Shown piece by piece: positions 34,219 through 43,044 of a DNA stretch of 43,155 nucleotides. Position 1 is the stretch's first letter. Every line of letters starts with the position of its first letter. The notes beneath the pieces were generated by a model that saw nothing but the letters and a program-made list of their open reading frames with translations, did no database searches and was not told the origin of the DNA. Source of the DNA: Bradyrhizobium sp. Gha (GTDB taxonomy: Bacteria > Pseudomonadota > Alphaproteobacteria > Rhizobiales > Xanthobacteraceae); the NCBI RefSeq assembly GCF_900113735.1, contig NZ_FOQM01000053.1:1-43155 (forward strand), read 5' to 3'. Both the position numbers and the translations under genes were made by a program.

Positions 34219-34532
34219 GACGGAGACCCTCATTACACAAACAAATCCGACGATTGCCATTTGTTCCTACTCGCAGGAAAAACCTTGATCGTGATGCATT
34301 CTATCGAGGCCGGGGTCCATCCCAAGGTCAACAGCAGGATGCGCCTTCAGAAAACTTTTCGGCTAGCGCCTAGCGCGCCGGTGGATCTCTGAAGCGCTGC
34401 GCTGACTTCCGGTCTCTCGAGCCAGAGCATCAGCGGCGCATATCCGTCCTGCTGGGGATACACTTGTTCGAAGAGCTCCGCGAGCTGCCCTTGCTTGAGT
34501 CAGCCTAATGCAGGGGAATGATCGAGGATGAT
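34219..34532 (-). other. Stretch with a coding-like fragment at 34347-34499
   Basis: On minus, 50 codons between a TGA at 34502-34500 and a TGA at 34349-34347 read LKQGQLAELFEQVYPQQDGY, then APLMLWLERPEVSAALQRST. The composition is protein-like, but there is no good start or ribosome binding site. It is in frame with the small gene at 34533-34712 beyond two stops, so it could be the tail of a broken longer gene. The family is not recognised. Confidence 0.25.
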
Positions 34533-34712
34533 TCACTGGGCACGCGCTGGCGGCGGTCCTTCGCGAAATAGCTTCAGGACCGGGAGACGGCCTTGCTGTA
34601 GGCCGCCGATATCAAAAAAATTTAATTGTCGCGCGATTTCAATCGCTCGTTGCGAATTTGCCAGATAGTCTCGCGCGCGGTCAATCACGTAGTGGCCGCC
34701 GAAACCAGACAT
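34533..34712 (-). CDS. Small hypothetical protein downstream of the cyclic-nucleotide-binding gene
   Basis: A 59-residue frame begins MSGFGGHYVIDRARDYLANS at ATG 34712, 11 bases after the stop of the upstream gene, and continues QRAIEIARQLNFFDIGGLQQ. The first half looks like a short helical protein. The ribosome binding site is poor (GAAGTGAGTG). I do not recognise the family. It may be co-transcribed with the upstream gene, or it may be the start of a gene now broken by stops at 34533 and 34500. Confidence 0.35.
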   Translation of the reverse strand: MSGFGGHYVIDRARDYLANSQRAIEIARQLNFFDIGGLQQGRLPVLKLFREGPPPARAQ

Positions 34713-34723
34713 CACTCACTTCG

Positions 34724-35203
34724 TCACCGGCTCTCGTGATGCATCTGCAACTCGGCGATGCGATTGTCGGCGCGACGAAGCCGCCGACAAAGCTCGCGGT
34801 TGACATTCTGCATTACCATCACATACGCGTGGATATCGGCCTTGTAATAAGCGTAAAGTTGTCGAGCCGTGAGCTCGTACAGCAGAGTTGGGCTCAGCGC
34901 GACGATGGTCGCTGACCGGTTCTGCATTTCGATAAGCGTCATTTCGCCGAAGAAGTCTCCGGGCCCCAGACTAGCCATTGGAATTACGCGCCCCGAGCTC
35001 GCAAGCTTGCTCACGACGAGCTCGCCGGACTGAACAACGAACATCGAGCGCCCCTGCTCTCCTTCCGCGACGACGGTGTCACCGACGTCGAAGCGGCGCT
35101 CGACCAGCATCGAGATCAAGAGATCGCAACTCGCGTCTGACAGACCACCGAAAAACGGTGTGGCAAGCAAGAACGCTTTCAGATCCGGCGAACTGACAGC
35201 CAT
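34724..35203 (-). CDS. Single-domain cyclic-nucleotide-binding (cNMP) protein
   Basis: A 159-residue cytoplasmic protein consisting of one cNMP-binding beta-roll and a short helical tail. Family blocks are FFGGLSDASCDLLISML, VVAEGEQGRSMFVVQSGELVVSK and the phosphate-binding-cassette-like LGPGDFFGEMTLIEMQNRSATIVAL. The cassette has FGE but lacks the usual RxA arginine arrangement in full (RSAT is present). There is no helix-turn-helix, so it is not a CRP-type regulator by itself. The tail MQNVNRELCRRLRRADNRIAELQ is amphipathic. ATG 35203 is favoured; the frame upstream to 35302 is not family-like. A strong promoter ends right at this ATG, so the mRNA may be leaderless. A decayed duplicate of its 3' end lies at 33279-33390. 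Confidence 0.75.
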   Translation of the reverse strand: MAVSSPDLKAFLLATPFFGGLSDASCDLLISMLVERRFDVGDTVVAEGEQGRSMFVVQSGELVVSKLASSGRVIPMASLGPGDFFGEMTLIEMQNRSATIVALSPTLLYELTARQLYAYYKADIHAYVMVMQNVNRELCRRLRRADNRIAELQMHHESR

Positions 35204-35237
35204 CGAGAAAATATACTTTCGCGCCCGACGGTGGCAA
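35204..35237 (-). promoter_or_regulatory. Promoter placing the start point at the cNMP gene ATG
   Basis: On minus, TTGCCA (35237-35232) and TATATT (35215-35210) are 16 bases apart and match the consensus at five of six positions each. The expected start point, six to seven bases after the -10, coincides with ATG 35203. No Shine-Dalgarno is present. Confidence 0.5.
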
Positions 35238-35669
35238 GCGGCGAAGCTCAGCGGACATTTCCGCCATAAGTATTGCGGGGGGAGCCTCGGGTTGCCGATC
35301 AAGCACGCAGACCGGCCTGATCATTGTGAAGTAATCACTGCAGTTGTGGCGTTTGCGCGTTTAGTTTTCGTCCCGGCAGACCCAGGTGGATCGGCCGGAG
35401 CACCGAGACGTTCACGCTGCTGCCGCAGAGGCGCGGTGATCACACTTGGGGAACCGGTCATCATCCTCGATTTGCATCGTCAGGGTCTGCTGGTGAGCGC
35501 CATCGCCCAGCAACCTCGATCAAAAGACCGTCGGGGCCTACATGGCCGGACGCTTGGAGCCGGCGGCTTACAAAAAGCGGCACTAGCTTTTCGACGGTAC
35601 TTCGCTACTGACTGGCTGATCGGGGCACCTGTGACTGCCGGGTCTAGAGATTGCTCGCTGCGCGAGCGC
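35238..35669. other. Stretch without recognised genes
   Basis: The plus-strand frame open across it (35076-35789) overlaps genes on both sides on the opposite strand and has no family signature. A piece reading ITLGEPVIILDLHRQGLLVSAIAQQ near 35440-35510 recalls transposase helix-turn-helix regions, but it is too short to assign. Confidence 0.35.
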
Positions 35670-36197
35670 TCAAAGGCGACCTCGAATCGAAGCCAATATG
35701 CCTGTCGTCGTGTCGATGACGGTTACTGCCTGATCAATCTTGCCTTGCCCCAATGGGTATTTGGTACACCGCTCGGAGATCTGCACTAATCGTTTTCGTT
35801 CGCTGATCAGGATCGTGCTGCTCTTGTCGACGGCAAACTTGAGGACGTCCCGCATCGGACTCTCGTCGCCGAAGTCGGTCAGATCTTTCTCCATGGTGAT
35901 CAGATACTCGTAGCTTGCGAGTTCGTCGGAGATTTGCAGAAGTTCCCGGACAGTCGTGTTGACACACTCGGCGTCGCCGCTGGAAACATCAGGACGCTTG
36001 GCTGTTGCGACAAGGTCGTTCATGAGGTTGGCAAAGAGCGGCCTAAGGCTCTCCGCCTGCCGAAACTCGCTCTCGGAGAGGACGCCCGCACTGCACACGC
36101 CGGGCAAAACCAAAGCAAGCCCCAAGCCGGCGGCCCGTAGCTTTCGGTGCGCTCGCGCTGGGAACGAAAACATCGTGGTGCCCGTCAGCCCGCGCAT
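35670..36197 (-). CDS. Secreted protein of unknown function next to the NHLM operon
   Basis: A 175-residue protein with an N-terminal signal peptide (basic AHRKLRAAG followed by LGLALVLPGVCSAG, cleavage near residue 37). The mature part is helical and charged (SESEFRQAESLRPLFANLMN, LLQISDELASYEYLITMEKD) with two cysteines (in DAECVNTT and SERCTKY) that could form a disulphide in the periplasm. The family is not recognised. ATG 36197 has AAGGAG eight bases upstream. It is divergent from the bacteriocin export operon with 144 bases between the start codons, so shared control, or a role as accessory or immunity protein, is possible but unsupported by any motif. Confidence 0.6.
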   Translation of the reverse strand: MRGLTGTTMFSFPARAHRKLRAAGLGLALVLPGVCSAGVLSESEFRQAESLRPLFANLMNDLVATAKRPDVSSGDAECVNTTVRELLQISDELASYEYLITMEKDLTDFGDESPMRDVLKFAVDKSSTILISERKRLVQISERCTKYPLGQGKIDQAVTVIDTTTGILASIRGRL

Positions 36198-36341
36198 TCC
36201 AGCTGCTCCTTCCCTGCTCGCCCCTTATTGTTGGACGTTTGATTCTGTGCAAAGATCAGCCATCGTCGACTTCCGTTCACACTGGCTTTGCGTGCAGACA
36301 TGTCGGCGTCTGAACCGCTCCCAAAGGTGGAGCATAGGAGC

Positions 36342-37610
36342 ATGACCGACGGGCCGCAACGGGCGTTTCGCGCCGCGGCCCTTGACCGGGCTGCGTCTCC
36401 CGAGCAGCTCGATCATCTTGTTGTTATCACCAAGCCCGCTGACTGGATTCTGACCCTCGTGCTCTGCATTGCGCTGGTGGCAGCCGTGCTGTGGGGCATC
36501 TTCGGGCGCGTGCCCACTCGCGTCTCGGGCGAGGGTATCCTGATTGGCAGCGGCGGTAAGGTGGTCGACGCTGTATCCGCCGCGGCCGGACGGCTGCAGT
36601 CGGTCGCAGTCACGGTCGGCGATCACGTCAAGAAGGACCAACCCATCGCTCAGATCGTTCAGACCGAGATCCAGCAAAAGCACGACGCGGCTACCGAGGT
36701 CTTTCATGAACGCGAGCGGGAGCATGCCGATCGGGTGTCGAAAGCTGCAAGCGAGCTCGCCGCGAAGAGCCAGAACTTTGCAAAGCTTGAAATCGCCCTG
36801 CAACAGGTGATCAAGGCAACGACCCAACGTCTCGAGTATCTCACCGTCGACGTCAAAAACCTGGAGGATTTGCTGGCCAAGGGATATACGACGCGGCGCA
36901 ATCTGGAAGAGCGACGTCAGGAGCTGACCGATGCGCAACAGCGCCGCACTGATGCCCAGAACGAGATCTTGAAGCTGCGGTCGCAGAAAACGGACCTTGA
37001 AACGGAGCGCGGGCGCGAAATTCAGCAGTCCGAGTTTGCTCTCAACGAGGCCCGGCGGCAAATGAATGCCGCCGCCGAACAGCTGAGCCAGAACACTCAG
37101 GTGATCAGCCCGATGGACGGGCGGGTTTTGGAAGTGAAGATTTCGCCTGGTTCGGTGCTAGCCATCGGCACACCAGTTATCGCGATCGAAAGCGAAGGCA
37201 CCAAGCTCCAAGCCGTCGTCTATGTTTCTGCCGAACGGGGCAAACAGATCAAACCTGGTATGCAAGTGCAACTGGAGCCGAGCACGGTGAAGCGCGAGGA
37301 ATTTGGCATGATGCTGGGCAAAGTGGTCAGCATCTCCGATTTCCCGATGACGCCGCAAGGCATGGGTGCGCTGCTGCATAACGACAGCCTGGTTACGCGC
37401 TTCTCGCGCGACGGTGCGCCTTACGCCGCGATGGTGGCACTCGATGAGGACACCTCCACTGCAACCGGATATACATGGGCGGTTGGCGAGGGGCCGAACA
37501 TTCATCTCACGAGCGGAACGTTGGCGCGGGCCGAGATCACAACACGCCGGCGCCGCCCGCTCGATCTGGTGATACCCCTGCTCAAGCACCTCACGGGAAT
37601 TGATGGATAA
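36342..37610 (+). CDS. NHLM bacteriocin system secretion protein (HlyD-like adaptor)
   Basis: A 422-residue periplasmic adaptor of the membrane-fusion family. It has one N-terminal membrane span (WILTLVLCIALVAAVLWGIF, about 35-54), then the lipoyl/barrel half GRLQSVAVTVGDHVKKDQPIAQI. A long alpha-helical hairpin with coiled-coil character (about 105-260) is followed by the second half VISPMDGRVLEVKISPGSVLAIGTPV. The sequence and the two partner genes match the TIGRFAM-described NHLM secretion protein. It should link the inner-membrane transporter to an outer-membrane channel, which is not encoded here. ATG 36342 is chosen because GGTGGAG is nine bases upstream; in-frame starts at 36288 or 36300 lack a site. 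It overlaps the next gene by eight bases. Confidence 0.85.
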   Translation: MTDGPQRAFRAAALDRAASPEQLDHLVVITKPADWILTLVLCIALVAAVLWGIFGRVPTRVSGEGILIGSGGKVVDAVSAAAGRLQSVAVTVGDHVKKDQPIAQIVQTEIQQKHDAATEVFHEREREHADRVSKAASELAAKSQNFAKLEIALQQVIKATTQRLEYLTVDVKNLEDLLAKGYTTRRNLEERRQELTDAQQRRTDAQNEILKLRSQKTDLETERGREIQQSEFALNEARRQMNAAAEQLSQNTQVISPMDGRVLEVKISPGSVLAIGTPVIAIESEGTKLQAVVYVSAERGKQIKPGMQVQLEPSTVKREEFGMMLGKVVSISDFPMTPQGMGALLHNDSLVTRFSRDGAPYAAMVALDEDTSTATGYTWAVGEGPNIHLTSGTLARAEITTRRRRPLDLVIPLLKHLTGIDG

Positions 37611-39825
37611 GCCCTCTCCAAACCAGCCAACCAACGAACGCGGCCGACCAAAATCTTACGTCAGCCGCATGGCGAGCTGGTTGCCGGACCGACGCATCCG
37701 GCGGACACCCATCCTACTGCAGATGGAAGCCGTCGAATGCGGAGCGGCAGCGCTTGGCATCATCCTCGGCTATTACGGTGCGTGGATTCCGTTGGAGCAG
37801 CTTCGTATCGCATGCGGCGTATCGCGCGACGGCAGCAAGGCGAGCAACATCATCAGAGCGGCGCGCCGATACGGGCTGACGGCGAAGGGCTACAGCGTCG
37901 AACCTCCGGCGCTCGCAGAGATTCCAACCCCATGCATCATTCACTGGAATTTCAATCATTTCGTGGTCCTGGAAGGAATTGACAAGAAGCGCGCCTATAT
38001 AAACGACCCCGCGAGCGGACGCCGGCGGATCGATCTGGTCGAGCTTGACCTCGCCTTCACCGGCGTCGTTCTCGTGTTTGAACGGGGCGAAAGGTTCGAG
38101 AAGGTTGGCAGCAAACCTAAGGGCATAAGCCTGCTCATGCAGGAGCTGCGACAGTCAAAGCAGGCGGTGGCCCTGCTGGTTATTGTCAGCACCGCCGCGG
38201 TCTTCCCCAACATCGTTGCCGCAGGATTCTCAAAAATCTTTGTTGATGAGATCTTGATCCAGCACACGCGCAGCTGGCTTGTGCCGCTCCTGATCGGCAT
38301 GGCGCTGACGGCTACCTTGCGGGCCGTTCTGATCATCCTACGCCAATCGCTTCTATTGCGGCTACAAACCAAGCTCGCCGTCGTGATGACCAGCCGCTTT
38401 CTATGGCGCCTCATGATGCTGCCGCTGGAATTCTTCACCCAACGCCACGCCGGAGACATTGCAAGTCGTATTGCAGCCAACGAGCAAATCGCCCGGCTGC
38501 TTTCAAACGGCATTGCCGCCAATGCGCTGAGCCTAATGTCGGTGGTGTTGTTCGCCGCGGCCATGGCCGTCTACGACGTTAGTCTTACCGCGCTTTGCGT
38601 CGCAATCTCTTTGATAAATGTCCTGCTCCTGCGGCTTGTCGCTTCTCGCCGCCAGGAACTGAGCTATCGGCTGGCGCTCGATCAGGGAAGACTGCTCGGC
38701 GCGACCGTGAGCATGGTACGGACTATCGAAACCATCAAAGCAAGTGGATTGGAAGACGACGCTTTCGGCCGATGGGCCGGTCTTCAAGCCAGGAACCTCA
38801 ACGCCGAGCAAAGACTCGGCGCCTCCGCCGTCATATTGGACATGGTGCCGACCCTGCTCTCGGGCCTCATGATCGCGGCGATTCTTGGCGTCGGCGGCCT
38901 GCGCGTCATTCAGGGCTCCCTGACACTGGGAAGCCTCGTGGCCTTCCAATCCTTAGCATTGAGTTTCTCCGAGCCTTTCGCCAACCTCGTGAACTATTTC
39001 GGCGGCCTGCAAACGATCAAGGGAGCGCTCGAACGGCTCGAGGATGTCTACCGATACCCGCTCGTGCCGCAACCGCCGACACATGCGGCTGCGTTGCCCC
39101 CCAAGCTTACCGGCCGCCTCGAACTTCACAACGTCAGCTTCGGCTATTCGGTGCTCGAACCGCCGCTTTTGGCGGATCTTTCGCTGGTGATCCGCGCCGG
39201 TTCACGCGTGGCACTCGTAGGGGCGTCGGGCAGCGGAAAATCGACCCTCGGGAAACTGATCTGCGGACTGTACAAGCCCTGGTCCGGCGAGATTCGTTTT
39301 GATGGGTGGAAGCTGACCGATGTCCCTGCGGACGTTTTTGCGAACTCCGTCGCTTATGTCGACCAGGACGTCTTTCTGTTTGAGGGAACCGCGCGAGACA
39401 ATCTGACCCTCTGGGATTCAACCACTGATGAGCGTGACCTGCTGACGGCGGCCAAGGACGCACTGATTCACCAAGACCTTGCGACCAGACCAGGCAACTA
39501 TGACTGCCACGTCAATGAGGGCGGCACGAACTTCAGCGGTGGTCAGCGTCAGCGCATCGAAATCGCCCGAGCTCTGGTTTGCAATCCCTCGATCCTGATT
39601 TTGGACGAAGCGACGGCTGCGCTTGATCCAATCACCGAAAAATCCATCGACGACAACCTGCGGCGCCGAGGCTGCAGCTGCATTATCATCGCCCACCGCT
39701 TGAGTACGATACGCGATTGCGACGAAATCATCGTGCTCGAACGCGGTCACATTCTTGAGCGCGGCACTCATGAAGAGCTCCTTGCGCTTAACGGCTCCTA
39801 TGCCAAACTGGTGGCGCGCGAATGA
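37603..39825 (+). CDS. NHLM peptidase/ATP-binding ABC transporter (C39 peptidase)
   Basis: A 740-residue three-domain exporter. Residues 30-160 are a C39 cysteine peptidase with Q40, C46 (LLQMEAVECGAAALG), H119 (HWNFNHFVVLEG) and D135 (YINDPASG), so the catalytic set is complete. Membrane spans occupy about 180-440 (AVALLVIVSTAAVFPNIV, VPLLIGMALTATL). The ATPase domain carries GASGSGKST, FSGGQRQRIEIARAL, ILILDEATAALD and IIAHRLST. Such proteins cut precursors after a double-glycine leader and export the core peptide. The GG-leader peptides at 42805-43155 and 22761-22922 are natural candidate substrates. ATG 37603 follows an in-frame TTG at 37600. The gene overlaps its neighbours on both sides. 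Confidence 0.92.
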   Translation: MDKPSPNQPTNERGRPKSYVSRMASWLPDRRIRRTPILLQMEAVECGAAALGIILGYYGAWIPLEQLRIACGVSRDGSKASNIIRAARRYGLTAKGYSVEPPALAEIPTPCIIHWNFNHFVVLEGIDKKRAYINDPASGRRRIDLVELDLAFTGVVLVFERGERFEKVGSKPKGISLLMQELRQSKQAVALLVIVSTAAVFPNIVAAGFSKIFVDEILIQHTRSWLVPLLIGMALTATLRAVLIILRQSLLLRLQTKLAVVMTSRFLWRLMMLPLEFFTQRHAGDIASRIAANEQIARLLSNGIAANALSLMSVVLFAAAMAVYDVSLTALCVAISLINVLLLRLVASRRQELSYRLALDQGRLLGATVSMVRTIETIKASGLEDDAFGRWAGLQARNLNAEQRLGASAVILDMVPTLLSGLMIAAILGVGGLRVIQGSLTLGSLVAFQSLALSFSEPFANLVNYFGGLQTIKGALERLEDVYRYPLVPQPPTHAAALPPKLTGRLELHNVSFGYSVLEPPLLADLSLVIRAGSRVALVGASGSGKSTLGKLICGLYKPWSGEIRFDGWKLTDVPADVFANSVAYVDQDVFLFEGTARDNLTLWDSTTDERDLLTAAKDALIHQDLATRPGNYDCHVNEGGTNFSGGQRQRIEIARALVCNPSILILDEATAALDPITEKSIDDNLRRRGCSCIIIAHRLSTIRDCDEIIVLERGHILERGTHEELLALNGSYAKLVARE

Positions 39826-42707
39826 CGGATCGATTAGTCGGCGAGAATTCCGGTGGGTATCAAGACGCGGTGCACCGAACCGCGCTCGATGCCCGTCGCC
39901 CGATGCTTCTCAGCGACCACGAACACGTTCTTCAGGTGGCTGCCAGCCACGTCGATTTGTTTGCAGTTCAGCCGACAGGCATGCGCCAGCATTTATTTCG
40001 CGTCCAAAACGGCGAGAGCATTCTGGACCTGCATCATGCTTGCGAAACCTTGGGCAGCCGATTGCAAGTCATCGCCGTCGGCCCTCCTGGCACTGTGCTT
40101 GTGCAGGTGCCGCGCAGTGCAACGTCCTTTGGCCCTGTGTCTGGCTGGATTGCCCATTTGGCAACGTTCATGGTTCGCTCGGCGGCGAACGAAGTCATTT
40201 CCGAACTGGTGATCGGCGAGGCGGTTGAACTCCGTCCGGGCGAGCGCCGTCGCGGTCCGATGCGGGGCCTCCTGTGGGCACACCTCGAAACCGGGTCAGC
40301 AAGGCTCATGGACCCCGGCTCGAGCTTCGCTCCCGGGCAGCCTCCCTTCCCTTTGACTGGTGGGATGTGGGTGGAAGCCGGCGAGCACGGGTGCAGATTG
40401 CGTCTGGACCCGAACCCACCCGATGCCCCGGTTCTCTGGCCCGCCATTGACGGATTCCAGATTGCATTCATTTCCCATCTTGAGCGCAGCCTCGCAGAGG
40501 GCGTCACGCGGGAGCGAGAACGCCTGGTCCGGCGTGGTGAACTCATTGTGTCGCAAACGCTCGACTCCTTTGAGCGGCTCTCTGACGTCGTGGTCAGAAG
40601 AGCGGATCGCGCGCAATCCGAATGGGATCCGGCAGACCCGCTGCTTTGCAGTTGCCGTGTTGTCGGAGAAGAACTGGGAATACCGGTTGCGCTTTCGCAG
40701 CGCGCTCAACCCGCAAGACAGGCCTTCAGCGAAATTCTTGAGATCGCTCGCACAGCCCAATTGCGGATTCGTCGTGTGCTCCTGCGCGACGTCTGGTGGA
40801 AGACCGATGCCGGACCGCTCCTCGGTTGGCGTGGAGACGAACGTACTCCAGTGGCCCTGGTGCGCAATCGAGCGAACACCTACACGATGTTCGACCCAAA
40901 GGTTGGAAGGCGCCGCTCGGTCGATCGCTCCGTTGCCGGCGAGCTCAAACCCGAAGCTATCACCTTCTATCCAGCGTTGCCATCCCGCGCGCTCCAATAT
41001 CGCGATCTGCTTGCCTTTGCCATGCGAGGCGTTTCCGACAGCATCGCGCGCATTGCGTTGGCCGTTATGGTAATCGGCCTACTGTCGCTGATGCCGCCAC
41101 TGATCACCAATGTCTTGGTCAATTCGGTTATCCCGCGAACCGAGATCGACCAGCTCGTTGTTTGTGCGCTTGCGCTGACGGTCACCGCTGTGGCGATCGC
41201 CAGCGTGCAGGTGATGCAAGGTCGGGTCACGTTAAGGCTCGAAGGTCTGCTCGACTACAAGCTTCAGGCCGCGCTGATCGACCGACTGCTCCGGCTACCC
41301 ACCTCTCTATTTCGCGAATATACCAGCGGCGATTTGGTTGATCGCGCCATGGGCATCGACGCCACGCGTCGGATCTTCACCGGACGTGTGCTGGGCGGCT
41401 TTACGGCCTCGTTCTTTTGTCTCTTCAGCATTGGGCTGATGCTCTACTATGACCTCCGACTGGGCAGCATTGCACTGCTGATCACCATGCTTAGAGCGGC
41501 TGCAATTCTTGCCGCGAGCGCCGTGCGGCTCTACTACGAAACCAAGCATTTCAACCTGCAAGGCAAGGCCAGCGGCTTTGTCCTGCAATTGATCGCGGGA
41601 GTCGGCAAGCTTCGTGTGGCAGGCGCAACGGCGCGCGCGTTAGCGCGCTGGTCGCAACAATTTGCCGTACAGAGGCGGTATTTCATCGCCTCGCAGCAAG
41701 CGGCCAACGCGCTGAGCACCTTTGACACCGCTTTTCCGATGTTGGCGACGTTGACCATCTTTGCGCTTGCCTCCTACACAAACAGTCATATCCTGCTCGA
41801 CCTCGGCGCCTTTCTCGGCTTCCTCGCAGCCTTCGGACAGACAACGGCCGCGATCGGCAGTTGGGCCTCGAGCGTCAGCGAATCCCTGGTGGCCATTCCT
41901 CACCTCGGCCGCCTGAAGCCCGTGATGTCCACTCCTGCCGAGATCTCCGAAGAACGACGATCGCCCGGAGAACTATCTGGAGAGATTGAACTTTCCGGCA
42001 TCGTCTTCCGCTATATGGAGGGTGGGCCGAAGGTCCTGGATGACGTCAGCCTAAGCATTGCGACGGGTGACTACGTCGCGATCGTCGGTCCTTCAGGCAG
42101 CGGCAAATCGTCGCTCTTTCGTTTGCTGCTCGGTTTTGAGCGAGCCGAAGCCGGCACCGTGTTTTACGACGGCAAGGCGCTCAACACCCTCGACATCAGT
42201 GCCGTACGCCGGCAGCTTGGTGTAGTGCTGCAAGATACCAAGCTTGCAACCGGGAGCCTTTACGAGAACATTTGCGGCGGCGTTGATTTGCCGCTCGAGA
42301 AGGCCTGGGAAGCCGCCCGACTGGCGGCCCTGGATGCCGACATCGCGCAGATGCCGATGGGCATGCATACGCTGGTTTCGGAAGGCGTGAGTACTCTGTC
42401 AGGCGGTCAGCGGCAACGACTGTTGATCGCCCGCGCCCTTGCTCGCTCACCACGACTTCTTCTGTTCGATGAGGCAACCAGCGCACTCGACAACCAAACC
42501 CAAAGCATTGTCGGCACCTCGCTGGAACGATTGAGCATCACGCGGATCGTAATTGCGCATCGCCTCAGCACTGTGCGCAATGCAGACCGTATAGTCATGC
42601 TCTTGCGCGGCAAGGTCGTGCAAGCAGGGAGCTACGCAGAACTCATGAGTGAGCGGGGGCCGTTTGCGGAATTTGCCGAACGGCAGTTGCTTGAACCTCA
42701 CCGCTAG
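39822..42707 (+). CDS. NHLM second ABC transporter, ATP-binding/permease
   Basis: A 961-residue protein. The first 400 residues are a large cytoplasmic region of the kind seen only in the second NHLM transporter, followed by membrane spans (about 410-700; IALAVMVIGLLSLMPPLITNVLV, FFCLFSIGLMLYY) and an ATPase domain with GPSGSGKSSLFRLLLG, LSGGQRQRLLIARAL, LLLFDEATSALD and VIAHRLST. It has no C39 peptidase, so processing depends on the preceding gene; the two may form a heterodimer. The ATG overlaps the stop of the upstream gene as ATGA. The three genes form one operon, and a 12-bp stem follows. No modification enzyme is encoded within it. Confidence 0.9.
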   Translation: MTDRLVGENSGGYQDAVHRTALDARRPMLLSDHEHVLQVAASHVDLFAVQPTGMRQHLFRVQNGESILDLHHACETLGSRLQVIAVGPPGTVLVQVPRSATSFGPVSGWIAHLATFMVRSAANEVISELVIGEAVELRPGERRRGPMRGLLWAHLETGSARLMDPGSSFAPGQPPFPLTGGMWVEAGEHGCRLRLDPNPPDAPVLWPAIDGFQIAFISHLERSLAEGVTRERERLVRRGELIVSQTLDSFERLSDVVVRRADRAQSEWDPADPLLCSCRVVGEELGIPVALSQRAQPARQAFSEILEIARTAQLRIRRVLLRDVWWKTDAGPLLGWRGDERTPVALVRNRANTYTMFDPKVGRRRSVDRSVAGELKPEAITFYPALPSRALQYRDLLAFAMRGVSDSIARIALAVMVIGLLSLMPPLITNVLVNSVIPRTEIDQLVVCALALTVTAVAIASVQVMQGRVTLRLEGLLDYKLQAALIDRLLRLPTSLFREYTSGDLVDRAMGIDATRRIFTGRVLGGFTASFFCLFSIGLMLYYDLRLGSIALLITMLRAAAILAASAVRLYYETKHFNLQGKASGFVLQLIAGVGKLRVAGATARALARWSQQFAVQRRYFIASQQAANALSTFDTAFPMLATLTIFALASYTNSHILLDLGAFLGFLAAFGQTTAAIGSWASSVSESLVAIPHLGRLKPVMSTPAEISEERRSPGELSGEIELSGIVFRYMEGGPKVLDDVSLSIATGDYVAIVGPSGSGKSSLFRLLLGFERAEAGTVFYDGKALNTLDISAVRRQLGVVLQDTKLATGSLYENICGGVDLPLEKAWEAARLAALDADIAQMPMGMHTLVSEGVSTLSGGQRQRLLIARALARSPRLLLFDEATSALDNQTQSIVGTSLERLSITRIVIAHRLSTVRNADRIVMLLRGKVVQAGSYAELMSERGPFAEFAERQLLEPHR

Positions 42708-42756
42708 CCTACCAGCGGCGGGGCGATACGAGCGCACTTTTCGATCGAAACGACGA

Positions 42757-42794
42757 CCCGCACACTCCAAGGGCGCAGCCAGGGAGTGTGCGGG
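42757..42794. terminator. Bidirectional stem-loop between the NHLM operon and the peptide genes
   Basis: CCCGCACACTCC (42757-42768) pairs perfectly with GGAGTGTGCGGG (42783-42794) around a 14-base loop. It lies between two convergent transcripts: 50 bases after the transporter stop and 11 bases after the peptide stop. Confidence 0.65.
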
Positions 42795-42804
42795 CATCCG
42801 TGAG

Positions 42805-43017
42805 TTAGCCGATCGAACTGGTGTTCGTCTGCGCGAGCAGCTGGGTGACGGCAGCGGCACCACCGGCACCGAACACACTGGAGCCGCCCTGAGCCACGCC
42901 AACCTGCGTCGCGGAGTTCGCCTGCGCGACGATGTTGTTGGACAGATTGTTCAGGTCGAAGATCCCGCCGGACACGGCGTCGAGTTCCATATCGATCAGT
43001 TCGTACGCTTCAATCAT
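42805..43017 (-). CDS. Double-glycine leader peptide, Gly/Ala-rich core (copy 1)
   Basis: A 70-residue precursor. The leader MIEAYELIDMELDAVSGG (1-18) has the ELxxxELDxVxGG pattern of double-glycine leaders, cut by C39 peptidases after GG. The predicted core is 52 residues: IFDLNNLSNNIVAQANSATQ, then VGVAQGGSSVFGAGGAAAVT and QLLAQTNTSSIG. It has no Cys, Lys or Arg, and it is rich in Gly, Ala, Ser, Asn and Gln, so it resembles small hydrophobic unmodified bacteriocins rather than lanthipeptides. ATG 43017 follows GAGGAGGAA with ideal spacing. It lies head-on to the NHLM exporter operon and is the second gene of a tandem pair with a nearly identical neighbour (from 43045). No immunity protein is recognised. 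Confidence 0.75.
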   Translation of the reverse strand: MIEAYELIDMELDAVSGGIFDLNNLSNNIVAQANSATQVGVAQGGSSVFGAGGAAAVTQLLAQTNTSSIG

Positions 43018-43044
43018 GACGTTTCCTCCTCAGTTGGGTTTGAC

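Noticed and set aside
33914..34288. 124-codon open frame on plus
   Set aside because: The opposite strand encodes a recognisable DUF3606-like protein with its own ribosome binding site; the plus frame is Ser-rich shadow.
35076..35789. 237-codon open frame on plus between the cNMP gene and the secreted-protein gene
   Set aside because: Overlaps both genes on the opposite strand and has no family signature; a short transposase-like piece inside it is too weak to call.
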